Counted from the stretch's first letter, positions 15,451 through 24,496 are shown. The stretch: DNA of 64,000 nt from an uncultured Latescibacterota bacterium (GCA_958295495.1 OY282352.1:620001-684000); one strand, 5' to 3'. The notes: generated by a model from the letters alone, not told the origin. A program made the numbers and translations.

Positions 15451-16700
15451 AACGCGCGGAACTTCTCGAACTGATAGCTGGGGGCGAGAACTCTGGAGTG
15501 GAGTTCAAGCGGGATGATTTGCGTCCAGAGCAACTCGCACGGGAAGTGGTGGCGCTCGCCAACTTTCAGGGGGGGCGCGTCCTTCTTGGCGTGGAAGACG
15601 ACGGCACCATCACCGGCATACGGAGAGACGATCTCGAACAGTGGGTAATGGATGCCGTGTTTGGGCGCACAGTGCATCCCATGATCCTGCCGTTTTACGA
15701 GGAAGTTCCCATAGATGATGTACGCCGCGTCGCGGTTGTCACCGTTACGCAAGGTGCTACCAAACCCTACGTCGCCCGGCATCGCGGTAGGGAAGACATC
15801 TACGTACGGACCGGCAGCACCTCGCGGCTGGCTTCGCGCGAGCAGCAGGCGCGGCTTTTCGCTGCCGGTGGGCTGATTCACACGGAGCTATTGCCCGTTT
15901 CCGGCAGCGGCCTGCGCGATTTGAGCCGAGAACGGCTGGCGGACTATCTCACCGCTATTGTCGGCGATCGGGAAGTGCCAGAGACCGACGAGGCGTGGAA
16001 CGAGCGGCTTTGTGCGCTGGGATTCATGGCCGAGCGGGAAGACGGCCCACCCGCCTGTACGATCGCCGGATTGATCCTGTTCGGCTATCGGCCGCGCCGC
16101 CTGTTGCGCCATGCTGGCATCCGCTGGATGTGCTTTGAGGGGCAGGAGAAGACCTACGATGCCCTTGACGATCAAGTGATTGAAGGGCCGCTTGTCGATC
16201 GTTGGCAGGTGCTGTCAGGAGGTCGTGAACTGGTGGAAAAGGGGCTGATTGAACGCCTTGCCGATGCGATGCGACCGTTTGTGTCCGAGGAGGCTGGCCA
16301 AGTGGAAGAGTCTATGCGCCGGGAGCGACGCTGGCACTATCCGTTGGAAGCGCTGCGCGAAGGCGTTGTCAACGCGCTGACGCATCGGGACTGGACGCGG
16401 TATGAGGAAATTGAGGTGGTCCGTTATGCCGACCGGATAGAGATACTCAGCCCTGGTGCGCTGCAAAACGGCATGACGGTCGAAAAGATGATCGCTGGCC
16501 AACGGGTTCCCCGCAATCTGCTCCTCTCCGAGACGTTGCGGGACTATAGCTATTCGGATGTACGCGGCATGGGGGTGCGGAACAAGATCATTCCGTTGAT
16601 GCGGGCGCACAACGGCGTTGACCCGGAGTTTGAGGCGACCGAGGACTCCTTGCGGTTGACGCTGTGCCGAGGCTCGGGGCGAAGGTCGAGGGGTACTTGA
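15447..16700 (+). CDS. AlbA_2/Schlafen-like DNA-binding protein with HATPase domain
   Basis: This 417-residue protein starts at the ATG overlapping the hsdM stop. The N-terminal AlbA_2 (divergent AAA-4/Schlafen-like) domain has SGVEFKRDD, then ANFQGGRVLLGVEDDGTITG. The C-terminal HATPase_c_4-type region contains LREGVVNALTHRDW (N-box-like), ADRIEILSPGAL and MGVRNKII. Such proteins are often annotated as transcriptional regulators or RecG-like proteins and occur inside restriction loci. The extreme C-terminus runs into a remnant of the hsdM tail, suggesting insertion by recombination. No winged-helix tail is seen, unlike the related gene at 19142. Confidence 0.8.
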   Translation: MKRAELLELIAGGENSGVEFKRDDLRPEQLAREVVALANFQGGRVLLGVEDDGTITGIRRDDLEQWVMDAVFGRTVHPMILPFYEEVPIDDVRRVAVVTVTQGATKPYVARHRGREDIYVRTGSTSRLASREQQARLFAAGGLIHTELLPVSGSGLRDLSRERLADYLTAIVGDREVPETDEAWNERLCALGFMAEREDGPPACTIAGLILFGYRPRRLLRHAGIRWMCFEGQEKTYDALDDQVIEGPLVDRWQVLSGGRELVEKGLIERLADAMRPFVSEEAGQVEESMRRERRWHYPLEALREGVVNALTHRDWTRYEEIEVVRYADRIEILSPGALQNGMTVEKMIAGQRVPRNLLLSETLRDYSYSDVRGMGVRNKIIPLMRAHNGVDPEFEATEDSLRLTLCRGSGRRSRGT

Positions 16701-16723
16701 AGCGGATGGGGATTTCGCGGTGA
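16673..16723 (+). pseudogene. Duplicated remnant of the hsdM 3' end
   Basis: In a different frame from the AlbA_2 gene this stretch encodes LGAKVEGYLKRMGISR followed by a stop. HsdM ends with GAKVEGHLKRMGLTID at 15385-15430. The nucleotide match is close, with only a few substitutions. It is best read as the original or duplicated hsdM tail left on the far side of an inserted AlbA_2 gene. Confidence 0.6.
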
Positions 16724-17186
16724 GTCAAGCATTCGATTTCGAGGATCTCGTGGAGTTGTGTCGGCGAACCCACGAGGAAACACGACACTCGGCGGTACGA
16801 GCTCTTGATCGCTCACTCGTCGCGCGGAACTGGCTGTTCGGCTGGTATATCGTCGAGTATGAACAGTTTTCTACAACCGGCTACTGCGTTGCTACGTTCT
16901 GATTGACCTCAAACGCGGCGAATTGACCCATCAGGACTTGGGTCAGATGCAGATGTACGTCAACTACTTTGACCGCTATGTGAAGACTGACGACGAACTG
17001 ACGACCATCGGTATTGTGCTCTGTGGCCGCAAGAACGATGCCGTGGTTGAGCTGACGCTACCGCAAGAAGCCAATATCTACGCATCGAAATACCAACTCT
17101 ATCTGCCATCGAAACAGGAACTTGTAGCCCAACTGGAGAGCATCCAGAGAGAGCTTGGCGAGACACTTGGAGAAAATGGGGGGTGA
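16720..17186 (+). pseudogene. DUF1016 (YhcG-like PD-(D/E)XK nuclease) gene with internal deletion and frameshift
   Basis: The first part (16720-16902) gives an N-terminal DUF1016 segment with ARNWLFGWYIVEYEQ. The sequence then jumps frame directly into the C-terminal nuclease segment FYNRLLRCYVLIDLKRGELT and HQDLGQMQMYVNYFDRY, which continues to 17186 with GIVLCGRKNDAVVEL. The middle of the protein (well over 150 residues in intact homologues) is missing and the join is out of frame. It is therefore a broken accessory nuclease gene within the type I island. The remaining part keeps the D-LK core. Confidence 0.75.
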
Positions 17187-17247
17187 CGCTGTGAACTTGG
17201 CGTCTGTATCCGGTCTTTTTTATCCCGCTTTTTGATCGTATATTTAT

Positions 17248-17715
17248 ATGAATTTGGTCGCTGACACAAACATCTTCCTCGCGGTCGTATTGAACGAGAC
17301 GGAAAGGGCACACATCATAGAAGTCACATCGGATGCCGTGTTGGGTGCTCCAGAAATATTGCCTTATGAAATTGGCAACGCGCTCTCCGCGATGATCAAG
17401 CGCAGACAAATTTCCAAGGCCGAAGCCTTGGTTGCTGAAAAGGCCGCAAACCTAATTCCGGTCAGGCTGGTCAGCATCGACATCCAAAAGGCACTCGAGT
17501 TGGCTATTGAACACAACATTTACGCCTACGATGCGTATTTTCTGATCTGCGCCAAATCCTTGTCCCAACCCCTCATGTCACTTGACAAAAGAATGAAACA
17601 AATCGCTCGTAATTTAGTGATCGGCCATGAAGACATTTACCTACTCGGAAGCACGCCAAAATCTGGCCCGTCTGCTCACTCTTGCACAGAAAGAAGAAGT
17701 GGAAATTCGCACTAA
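17248..17715 (+). CDS. PIN-domain toxin (VapC-like)
   Basis: This 155-residue protein has the PIN signature: MNLVADTNIFLAVVLNE (first acidic residue Asp6), ILPYEIGNALSAM (Glu) and YAYDAYFLICAK (late Asp), ending in MSLDKRMKQIA. It is a predicted Mg-dependent ribonuclease. PIN proteins usually end soon after the last motif. Here about 35 additional residues (HEDIYLLGST onward) are encoded in sequence that overlaps the downstream antitoxin by 89 nt. The toxin comes first, the reverse of the usual vapBC order. It lies between the broken DUF1016 gene and hsdS. Confidence 0.8.
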   Translation: MNLVADTNIFLAVVLNETERAHIIEVTSDAVLGAPEILPYEIGNALSAMIKRRQISKAEALVAEKAANLIPVRLVSIDIQKALELAIEHNIYAYDAYFLICAKSLSQPLMSLDKRMKQIARNLVIGHEDIYLLGSTPKSGPSAHSCTERRSGNSH

Positions 17716-17848
17716 AGACGGGAGCGTTTTTTCTGTCAAGGCCAAGGAAAGTGCAACCGAATCGCCGTTTGACGTACCGGGTGTCAACACACGGGCCACT
17801 ACGGGGGATATTCTGGATGCCGTCAGGGCGTCGCGGGAAAGAGATTGA
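17627..17848 (+). CDS. Phd/YefM-like antitoxin partner of the PIN protein
   Basis: This 73-residue protein begins MKTFTYSEARQNLARLLTLAQKEEVEIRTKDG, cut here only for description. That is the Phd/YefM N-terminal DNA-binding pattern, in which a YSEARQNLA helix is followed by a two-strand VEIRTKDGSVFSV. The C-terminal half is short and polar, suited to toxin binding. It overlaps the toxin gene by 89 nt in another frame, so toxin translation passes through the antitoxin start. No clear RBS is visible, suggesting coupling. Confidence 0.7.
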   Translation: MKTFTYSEARQNLARLLTLAQKEEVEIRTKDGSVFSVKAKESATESPFDVPGVNTRATTGDILDAVRASRERD

Positions 17849-17936
17849 CACTAGTTGCAAGTGGACGTGGTGTCAATCTGCTAGAAGCTATAAATGTGAT
17901 ATACCGACACTTAGAGAAGATGGGGGTGGCAGGAAA

Positions 17937-19145
17937 ATGAACGCGGATACGACTCGCCTTCGGGCGCAACATAGTACAGACGATTCGGCCTTTCTATCGT
18001 CAGGGTATAAGCGCACGGAGGTTGGGGTAATTCCATCTGAATGGCACGTAACGCGAATCGGCACCTTGTTCGATGTGAAAGCCGGCGGCGATTTTGATCC
18101 GACTAACTCCAGCGAAGTGCAGAGCGGTACCCATCCCTACCCCATATATGCGAACAGCCTTTCCCAAAAGGGCCTCTATGGTTTCTGCAACTATGCACAA
18201 TCGCGAGTTGACTCAATCACTGTTACCGCGAGGGGCACTTTGGGAAAAGCCTTTTACAGAGATACGCCCTTTGTCGCAATCGGCAGGCTTCTGGTCTTGG
18301 AGCCTAGGGTCAGCATGGACGCCCGATTCTTTTTCGAGTACATCAACTACGGCGTCCATTTCGCCGTTGAAAGCACCGGGGTTCCTCAATTGACGGCTCC
18401 CCAAGTCGCTCGCTACTCAGTGCCTGTCCCGCCCGAGTCCGAACAACGCGCCATCGCCGAGGCGTTGTCGGATGTGGACGGCCTAATCCAGTCATTGGAG
18501 GCACTGATCGCCAAGAAGCAGGCCATTAAGCAGGCCGCCATGCAGCAACTTCTCACCGGCAAGACGCGCCTGCCGGGGTTCAGTGGGGCGTGGGAGAGGA
18601 AGCGGTTGGGAGAGGTAGCCTCTATTAGGAAAGGGCAACTGATAACCGAAAGCTCTATAAAGTCCGGTACCGTGCCAGTTGTAGCCGGAGGAAAGCAACC
18701 TGCCTACTTTCACAATTGCGCGAACCGCACTGGTAAAACGATAACGGTGAGCGCGTCAGGGGCTTATGCCGGCTACGTGGCTTATTGGGACAGGCCAATT
18801 TTCGCTTCGGACTGTTCAACTATCAGCGATGCTCCAGACTACTCAATCAAATATATTTTCTATCAGATGCTACTCAGACAAGAGCAAATTTATCGCGCTC
18901 AAACCGGCGGCGCGCAACCACATGTTCACGGAAAAGATTTAGCCCCCCTCGTGATCGCGATACCTCCTATCAGAGAACAACGCGCCATCGCCGCCATCCT
19001 CTCCGACATGGACGCCGAGATCGCCGCGCTGGAACGACGCCGGGACAAGACCCGCGCCATCAAGCAGGGCATGATGCAGCAGCTTCTCACGGGTCGGGTG
19101 CGGCTGGTCGAACCCGAGCCTCTGACAAAAAAGACGACGACATGA
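17937..19145 (+). CDS. hsdS: Type I restriction-modification specificity subunit (HsdS)
   Basis: This 402-residue protein starts at the ATG at 17937 preceded by AGGAAA. It has two target-recognition domains. The first begins at SGYKRTEVGVIPSEW and the second at GAWERKRLGEVASIRKG. Each is followed by the conserved coiled-coil spacer: EQRAIAEALSDVDGLIQSLE with KQAAMQQLLTGKTRLPGF, then EQRAIAAILSDMDAEIAALE with KQGMMQQLLTGRVRL. It sets the bipartite DNA target for HsdM and HsdR. Its stop overlaps the ATG of the next gene (ATGA). It is separated from hsdM by about 2.5 kb of accessory genes. Confidence 0.92.
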   Translation: MNADTTRLRAQHSTDDSAFLSSGYKRTEVGVIPSEWHVTRIGTLFDVKAGGDFDPTNSSEVQSGTHPYPIYANSLSQKGLYGFCNYAQSRVDSITVTARGTLGKAFYRDTPFVAIGRLLVLEPRVSMDARFFFEYINYGVHFAVESTGVPQLTAPQVARYSVPVPPESEQRAIAEALSDVDGLIQSLEALIAKKQAIKQAAMQQLLTGKTRLPGFSGAWERKRLGEVASIRKGQLITESSIKSGTVPVVAGGKQPAYFHNCANRTGKTITVSASGAYAGYVAYWDRPIFASDCSTISDAPDYSIKYIFYQMLLRQEQIYRAQTGGAQPHVHGKDLAPLVIAIPPIREQRAIAAILSDMDAEIAALERRRDKTRAIKQGMMQQLLTGRVRLVEPEPLTKKTTT

Positions 19146-20584
19146 ACGAGAGCCAGAACATTGAATGGAAAGAGACGTGGCGGGACGAACACCTAAAATG
19201 GATCTGCGGCTTCGCCAACGCTCAGGGCGGCGTCCTAGAAATCGGCAGGAATGACCGGGGTGAGGTAGTCGGAGTGAAGGGCATTCTCCGACTGCTCGAA
19301 GAGATCCCCAACAAAGCACAGGCATTGCTCGGCATCGTGGTTGACGTGAACCTGAAGTCGGAAGATGGCGGGGAATATCTGGAAATCGCGGTTGAGCCCT
19401 ACCCCAATCCAATCAGCTACAAAGGCGAATTCCACTATCGAAGCGGCAGCACCAAGCAGGTGCTCAGAGGCGCGGCACTTAGCCGCTTCCTGTTGCAAAA
19501 ATACGGCCGAACGTGGGACGATGTGCCCCTGCCGGGCGTCGGCCTCAAAGACTTGGACGGTCGTGTATTTGACGGGTTTCGCCAGCGGGGTGCCCACAGC
19601 GAACGCTTGCCACAGGACATCTTGGACGAATCCGATGAAGGGGTGATCGAAAGGCTCCAGTTGCGAGAGGCGGGTTTCCTGAAACGCGCCGCGGTCCTGC
19701 TCTTTCATCCGGCACCGGATCGATTCGTGATGGAAGCCTACGTGAAGATCGGCTATTTCCGCGGTTCAGAGTTGCTGTATCAGGATGTTATCGAAGGCGA
19801 TCTGTTCACTCAGGTCGAGTGGACGATGGACTTGCTGTACACGAAGTACACGAGAGCATTGATTTCCTACGACGGCGTTTACCGCGTGGAGACCTTTCCC
19901 GTACCGCGCGAAGCCATGCGCGAAGCGGTGATCAACGCCGTCATTCACCGGGACTACGCCAGCCCCACGACGATTCAGATTCGCGTGTACGACGACCGAA
20001 TCGCTATCTGGAATGCGGTGCAGTTGCCGCCGGAATGGGCCGCCGATCAACTCGCCGAAGAACTTTCGTCAAGGCCGTATAACCCGCGAATCGCCTACGC
20101 GTTCTTCCGCGCCGGAATGATCGAAGCCTGGGGACGGGGCATCCGGCGGATCGCGGAAATGTGCAAGGAGGCTGGCAACCCCGCGCCAGAGTGGAAGGTG
20201 GAATCAAGCGGCGACGGTCTGTGGTTGAGGTTCCCGTTCTCCGCCGCGTACTTAGACAAGGCGAGAGAGTACATAGGGGAGCCAGAATCGCTGGTAGAGC
20301 CGCAGCCAGACCGGAATCAAGATGGGGAGAAAACTAGGGAGAAAACTAGGGAGAAAACTAGGGAGAAAACTAGGGAGAAAACTAGGGAGAAAACTAGGGA
20401 GAAAATCTTGGCCCTGATCGCCGCCGACCCCTCAATCACTAGGGCGGAACTGGCGAATCAACTCGGAATCACGGCAAAGGGAATCGAGTGGCAGATCGGC
20501 AAGCTGAAACAAATGGGCATCCTTGAACGGATCGGCCCTGCCAAGGGCGGTCATTGGAAAATAGTGGAAACGAAGGATGAGTAA
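19142..20584 (+). CDS. AlbA_2/HATPase protein with EKTR repeat linker and winged-helix tail
   Basis: This 480-residue protein has an N-terminal AlbA_2 domain (NIEWKETWRDEHLKWICGFANA, cut to its pattern of conserved E-K and FANAQGG) and a central HATPase-like region. That region contains MREAVINAVIHRDY, DDRIAIWNAV and FFRAGMIEAWGRGIRRI. A linker of six EKTR units (~residues 396-419) follows, then a winged helix (ITRAELANQLGITAKGIEW...LERIG). The start overlaps the hsdS stop and the end overlaps hsdR by 8 nt, so it is translationally locked into the restriction operon. It may act as a regulator or accessory factor. It is homologous in layout to 15447-16700 but not close in sequence. Confidence 0.82.
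   Translation: MNESQNIEWKETWRDEHLKWICGFANAQGGVLEIGRNDRGEVVGVKGILRLLEEIPNKAQALLGIVVDVNLKSEDGGEYLEIAVEPYPNPISYKGEFHYRSGSTKQVLRGAALSRFLLQKYGRTWDDVPLPGVGLKDLDGRVFDGFRQRGAHSERLPQDILDESDEGVIERLQLREAGFLKRAAVLLFHPAPDRFVMEAYVKIGYFRGSELLYQDVIEGDLFTQVEWTMDLLYTKYTRALISYDGVYRVETFPVPREAMREAVINAVIHRDYASPTTIQIRVYDDRIAIWNAVQLPPEWAADQLAEELSSRPYNPRIAYAFFRAGMIEAWGRGIRRIAEMCKEAGNPAPEWKVESSGDGLWLRFPFSAAYLDKAREYIGEPESLVEPQPDRNQDGEKTREKTREKTREKTREKTREKTREKILALIAADPSITRAELANQLGITAKGIEWQIGKLKQMGILERIGPAKGGHWKIVETKDE
20327..20398 (+). repeat. Six tandem copies of a 12-bp unit inside the AlbA_2 gene
   Basis: GAGAAAACTAGG is repeated six times without mismatch, with a partial seventh copy. It encodes (EKTR)6. The 12-bp unit keeps frame, so copy-number change would alter linker length but not switch the gene off. 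Confidence 0.95.
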
Positions 20585-23500
20585 GGTCGGCCAGCGGGAA
20601 ATCCAAACCCAGCGGCGGGTGGTTGCCTTCTTCCGGGACGCGCTCGGCTATAGGTATCTCGGCCACTGGCAGGACCGACCCGGCAACCGCAACGTCGAGA
20701 GGGAATTGGTCTCCGACTGGCTCAAGCATCAGGGGCACAGCGATGAGATCATCGACAAGGCGCTGTTCGAACTGAACAAGGCAGCGGCGCTCGGCGGCAG
20801 CAAGACGCTCTACGACGCCAACCGCGAGGTCTATGGCCTGCTCCGCTACGGCGTGAAGGTCCGGCCAGATGTAGGCGAGCAGACCGTCACCATCTGGCTG
20901 ATCGACTGGAAGACCCCCGGCAATAACGACTTTGCCATCGCCGAGGAAGTGACGGTCGCCGGCGAGAACACCAAGCGGCCCGACCTCGTGCTCTATGTCA
21001 ACGGCATCGCCTTGGGGGTGCTGGAATTAAAGCGCTCGACAGTGTCAGTGACCGAGGGCATTCGCCAGAACCTCGACAGCCAGAAGAAGGAATTCATCCA
21101 GCCGTTTTTTGCTACCGTGCAGTTCGCAATGGCGGGCAACGACACCGAGGGGCTGCGCTACAGCGTGATCGAGACGCCGGAGAAGTACTGGCTGCACTGG
21201 AAGGAAGCCGAGGGCCATCCGCTGCTCCGGGCGTTGAGCCAACTCTGCGGCAAGGAGCGGCTGCTGGAGATCATCCACGATTTTGTTGTCTTCGATGCAG
21301 GCGTCAAGAAAATCTGCCGCCACAACCAGTACTTCGGAGTGAAGGCGGCACAGGCCCGCGTGCAGCGCCGCGAGGGGGGCATTATCTGGCACACCCAAGG
21401 CAGCGGCAAGAGCCTGACCATGGTCTGGCTGGCCAAGTGGATCCGCGAGCATGTCACAGACGCTCGGGTACTACTCATTACCGACCGCACCGAACTGGAC
21501 GAGCAGATCGAGAAGGTCTTCAAGGGCGTCAGCGAGGACATCCATCGCACGAAGAGCGGTGCCGACTTGGTACGCGTACTCAACACCAGCGACGAATGGC
21601 TAATCGCTTCGCTAATCCACAAGTTCGGCGCATCTGAGGAAGGTGACGTCGATACGTTCGTCGAGGACATTCGCAGCCACCTGCCCAAGGATTTCCACGC
21701 CAAGGGCGAGATATTCGTCTTCGTAGATGAGTGCCACCGCACCCAGTCCGGCAAGCTCCACGACGCGATGAAAGCTCTGCTGCCGGGTGCCATGTTGATC
21801 GGCTTCACCGGGACGCCGCTGCTCAAGGGCGACAAGCAACGGAGTATCGAAACCTTCGGGCCATACATCCACGCCTATAAGTACGACGAGGCCGTGAGCG
21901 ACGGCGTGGTGCTGGACTTGCGCTACGAGGTACGCGACATCGACCAAAACATCACCTCACAGGCCAAAATCGATCAGTGGTTCGACCTCAAAACTCGTGG
22001 GCTGACCGATGTGGCCAAGGCTCAGCTCAAGCAGCGCTGGGGCACGATGCAGAGCGTCCTGAGTGTGCAGGATCGGCTGGAGAAAATCGTCGCCGATATC
22101 CTGCTCGACATGGAGATGCACGACCGCCTCAAGAGCAGCCGCGGCAACGCCATGCTCGTCTCCGGCAGCATCTATTCAGCCTGTCGCTTCTTCGACATGT
22201 TTCAGCGGACCGAACTGGCGGGCAAGTGCGCCATCGTCACCTCGTATAGGCCGGCCCCGGCGGACATCAAGGGGGAGGAGACCGGCGAGGGGCTCACCGA
22301 AAGGCTGTTCCAGTACGAGGTCTACCGAAAGATGCTGGCGGCGCACTTCAACGAGCCGGAAGAAACGGCCATGCACAAAGTCGAGTGCTTTGAGCAGGAG
22401 GTAAAGAAGCACTTCATCGAAGAGCCGGGGCAGATGAAGCTCCTGATTGTGGTAGATAAGCTCCTGACCGGTTTCGACGCACCATCGGCGACCTATCTCT
22501 ATATCGACAAGCAGATGCAGGACCACGGCCTATTCCAGGCGATCTGCCGGGTCAACCGCCTCGATGGCGACGACAAGGAATACGGCTACATCATTGACTA
22601 CAAAGACCTGTTCCGGTCGCTGGAGCAGTCGATTCAGGACTACACGGGCGCGGCATTCGACGGCTACGACAGGGCCGATGTGGAGGGTCTGCTAAAGGAC
22701 CGGCTCCGGCAGGGTCGGAAGCGGCTGGAGGAGACACGCGAAGCGACCAAGGCGCTGTGCGAACCGGTCGAGCCACCGCACGACACTGCGGCCTATTTGC
22801 ACTTCTTCTGCGCCGCCTACAGCGGTAACGCTTGGCAGCTTAAAAACAATGAGCCGAAGCGCGTGGCGTTCTACAAGCAAGTCGCCGCGTTCCTGCGCGC
22901 GTACGCCAACTTGGCCAACGAGATGAGCGAAGCCGGCTATTCCGACGCCGAAGCGCAGGCGATTAAAGCCGAAGTGGATCACTACGAGAAGGTGCGCCAA
23001 GAGATTAAGCTGGCCAGCGGTGACTACATTGATCTGAAGGTGTACGAGCCTGCCATGCGGCACCTGCTCGATACGTACATCCGCGCCGAAGAGAGCGGGC
23101 AGCTATCGGGATTCGACGATTTGACGCTCGTGGAACTGATTGTCGAGCGTGGAGAAGAGGCAGTCGAGGCACTGCCCGCAGGCATCCGCAAGAGCTGCGA
23201 GGCGGTGGCTGAGACGATTGAAAACAACGTCCGGCGGCTCATCATCGACGAGACGGAAGTCAATCCTAGGTATTACGAGAAGATGTCGGAGCTGCTGGAA
23301 GCCCTGATCCGCCAACGCAAGCAAGAGTCAATCAATTACAAAGAGTACTTGGCGCAGATCGTCGATCTGACCAGAAAGATCAGCCAGCCAGAAACCCAAG
23401 CGTCCTATCCTGCCAGCATCAACAGCGCGGCATTGAGAGCGCTGTTCGACAACTTGGTGGTGTTGGTTCCGACAGCGAGAGAGCCACTCGGAACTGAGCC

Positions 23501-23690
23501 GCCCGTCAATGTCAGGGAGGCGAAAGTGCTCGCCCTAGATTGCGCCATCCGTCGGGTGAAGAAGGCGGACTGGCGGGGCAACAAGATTAAGGAACGCGAG
23601 GTCCGCAACGCCATCCACGCAGAACTCGGCGACAACGAGACCCTCGTAAACGCGATATTTGAAATCGTGAAGACACAAAGTGACTACTAA
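20577..23690 (+). CDS. hsdR: Type I restriction endonuclease subunit (HsdR)
   Basis: This 1037-residue full-length motor-nuclease has an N-terminal PD-(D/E)XK nuclease core with D136 and ELK at 150-152 (RPDLVLYVNGIALGVLELKRS). The SF2 translocase domains carry Walker A HTQGSGKS at 272-279, DECH at 384-387 and GFTGTPLL, with helicase C-terminal motifs around DKLLTGFDAP. It cuts unmodified DNA with HsdM and HsdS. It starts 8 nt inside the previous gene and overlaps the next gene (GTG at 23680), showing tight coupling. Confidence 0.95.
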   Translation: MSKVGQREIQTQRRVVAFFRDALGYRYLGHWQDRPGNRNVERELVSDWLKHQGHSDEIIDKALFELNKAAALGGSKTLYDANREVYGLLRYGVKVRPDVGEQTVTIWLIDWKTPGNNDFAIAEEVTVAGENTKRPDLVLYVNGIALGVLELKRSTVSVTEGIRQNLDSQKKEFIQPFFATVQFAMAGNDTEGLRYSVIETPEKYWLHWKEAEGHPLLRALSQLCGKERLLEIIHDFVVFDAGVKKICRHNQYFGVKAAQARVQRREGGIIWHTQGSGKSLTMVWLAKWIREHVTDARVLLITDRTELDEQIEKVFKGVSEDIHRTKSGADLVRVLNTSDEWLIASLIHKFGASEEGDVDTFVEDIRSHLPKDFHAKGEIFVFVDECHRTQSGKLHDAMKALLPGAMLIGFTGTPLLKGDKQRSIETFGPYIHAYKYDEAVSDGVVLDLRYEVRDIDQNITSQAKIDQWFDLKTRGLTDVAKAQLKQRWGTMQSVLSVQDRLEKIVADILLDMEMHDRLKSSRGNAMLVSGSIYSACRFFDMFQRTELAGKCAIVTSYRPAPADIKGEETGEGLTERLFQYEVYRKMLAAHFNEPEETAMHKVECFEQEVKKHFIEEPGQMKLLIVVDKLLTGFDAPSATYLYIDKQMQDHGLFQAICRVNRLDGDDKEYGYIIDYKDLFRSLEQSIQDYTGAAFDGYDRADVEGLLKDRLRQGRKRLEETREATKALCEPVEPPHDTAAYLHFFCAAYSGNAWQLKNNEPKRVAFYKQVAAFLRAYANLANEMSEAGYSDAEAQAIKAEVDHYEKVRQEIKLASGDYIDLKVYEPAMRHLLDTYIRAEESGQLSGFDDLTLVELIVERGEEAVEALPAGIRKSCEAVAETIENNVRRLIIDETEVNPRYYEKMSELLEALIRQRKQESINYKEYLAQIVDLTRKISQPETQASYPASINSAALRALFDNLVVLVPTAREPLGTEPPVNVREAKVLALDCAIRRVKKADWRGNKIKEREVRNAIHAELGDNETLVNAIFEIVKTQSDY

Positions 23691-24414
23691 GGTTAGAAGC
23701 CACCGCATCGACATCCGAGGGATCCCGGTAGAGGTCGTCCGCAAGGACATCAAGAACCTCCACCTAGGCGTCTATCCGCCGAGCGGTCGAGTGCGGGTGG
23801 CCGCACCGCTGTGGATCGACGATGACGCCGTGCGCTTAGCCGTCATTTCGCGCTTGGGATGGATTCGCCGGAAGCGGACCGAATTTGCCCAACAGGATCG
23901 CCAGTCCCAGCGCGAGTTCGCGACCGGCGAGAGCCATTACTTCAGGGGCCGGCGCTATCGGCTCGATGTGATCGAGCAAGACTGTCCTTCGGCGGTTCGC
24001 CTGCTCAACAACGCGAAGATGGCTTTGCGCGTCCGTCCGGGCACCGATCGGGACGCACGGGAGGCGATACTGGAGCAGTGGTATCGCCGTCAACTCCGCG
24101 CCCAATTGCCTGAGCTATGCGTCAAATGGGCGCGGAAGGTCGGGGTGACAGTCAATGAGGTGCGGATCAAAAAAATGAAGACCCTCTGGGGCTCCTGTAA
24201 TATCGAAGCCAAGCGCATCTGGCTAAACCTCGAACTGGCTAAGAAGCCGACTTTGTGCTTGGAGTACGTCCTCGTCCACGAAATGGTCCACTTGATCGAG
24301 CGCCAGCACAACGAGCGGTTCCAGAAGCTGATGGACAGGTTCATGCCTCAGTGGCGCATTCATCGAGACGAACTGAATCAGCACCCGCTCGCACACGAGG
24401 AGTGGGCGCACTGA
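23680..24414 (+). CDS. YgjP-like (DUF45) metallopeptidase-like protein
   Basis: This 244-residue protein starts with a GTG overlapping the hsdR end by 11 nt. It carries the DUF45/WLM-type zinc motif VHEMVHLIERQHNERF (HExxH plus downstream His), KTLWGSCN and the typical N-terminal IRGIPVEVVRKDIKNLHLGV. YgjP-like proteins are frequent last genes of type I restriction operons. A housekeeping or regulatory proteolytic role is suspected but unproven. It marks the right end of the island; the next gene has its own RBS. Confidence 0.88.
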   Translation: MTTKVRSHRIDIRGIPVEVVRKDIKNLHLGVYPPSGRVRVAAPLWIDDDAVRLAVISRLGWIRRKRTEFAQQDRQSQREFATGESHYFRGRRYRLDVIEQDCPSAVRLLNNAKMALRVRPGTDRDAREAILEQWYRRQLRAQLPELCVKWARKVGVTVNEVRIKKMKTLWGSCNIEAKRIWLNLELAKKPTLCLEYVLVHEMVHLIERQHNERFQKLMDRFMPQWRIHRDELNQHPLAHEEWAH

Positions 24415-24496
24415 AGCGTCTCGCGTCCGCCGTGCGGGAAAGGCTGGTCAATCGGCGGCCCGGCGCTTAGGTTTGCCTCCGCGAAAGGAGAAGCAG

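Noticed and set aside
12991..24414. BREX or DISARM system
   Set aside because: No PglZ, BrxL, BrxC or DrmA/B-type genes. The core is a complete hsdM-hsdS-hsdR type I set.
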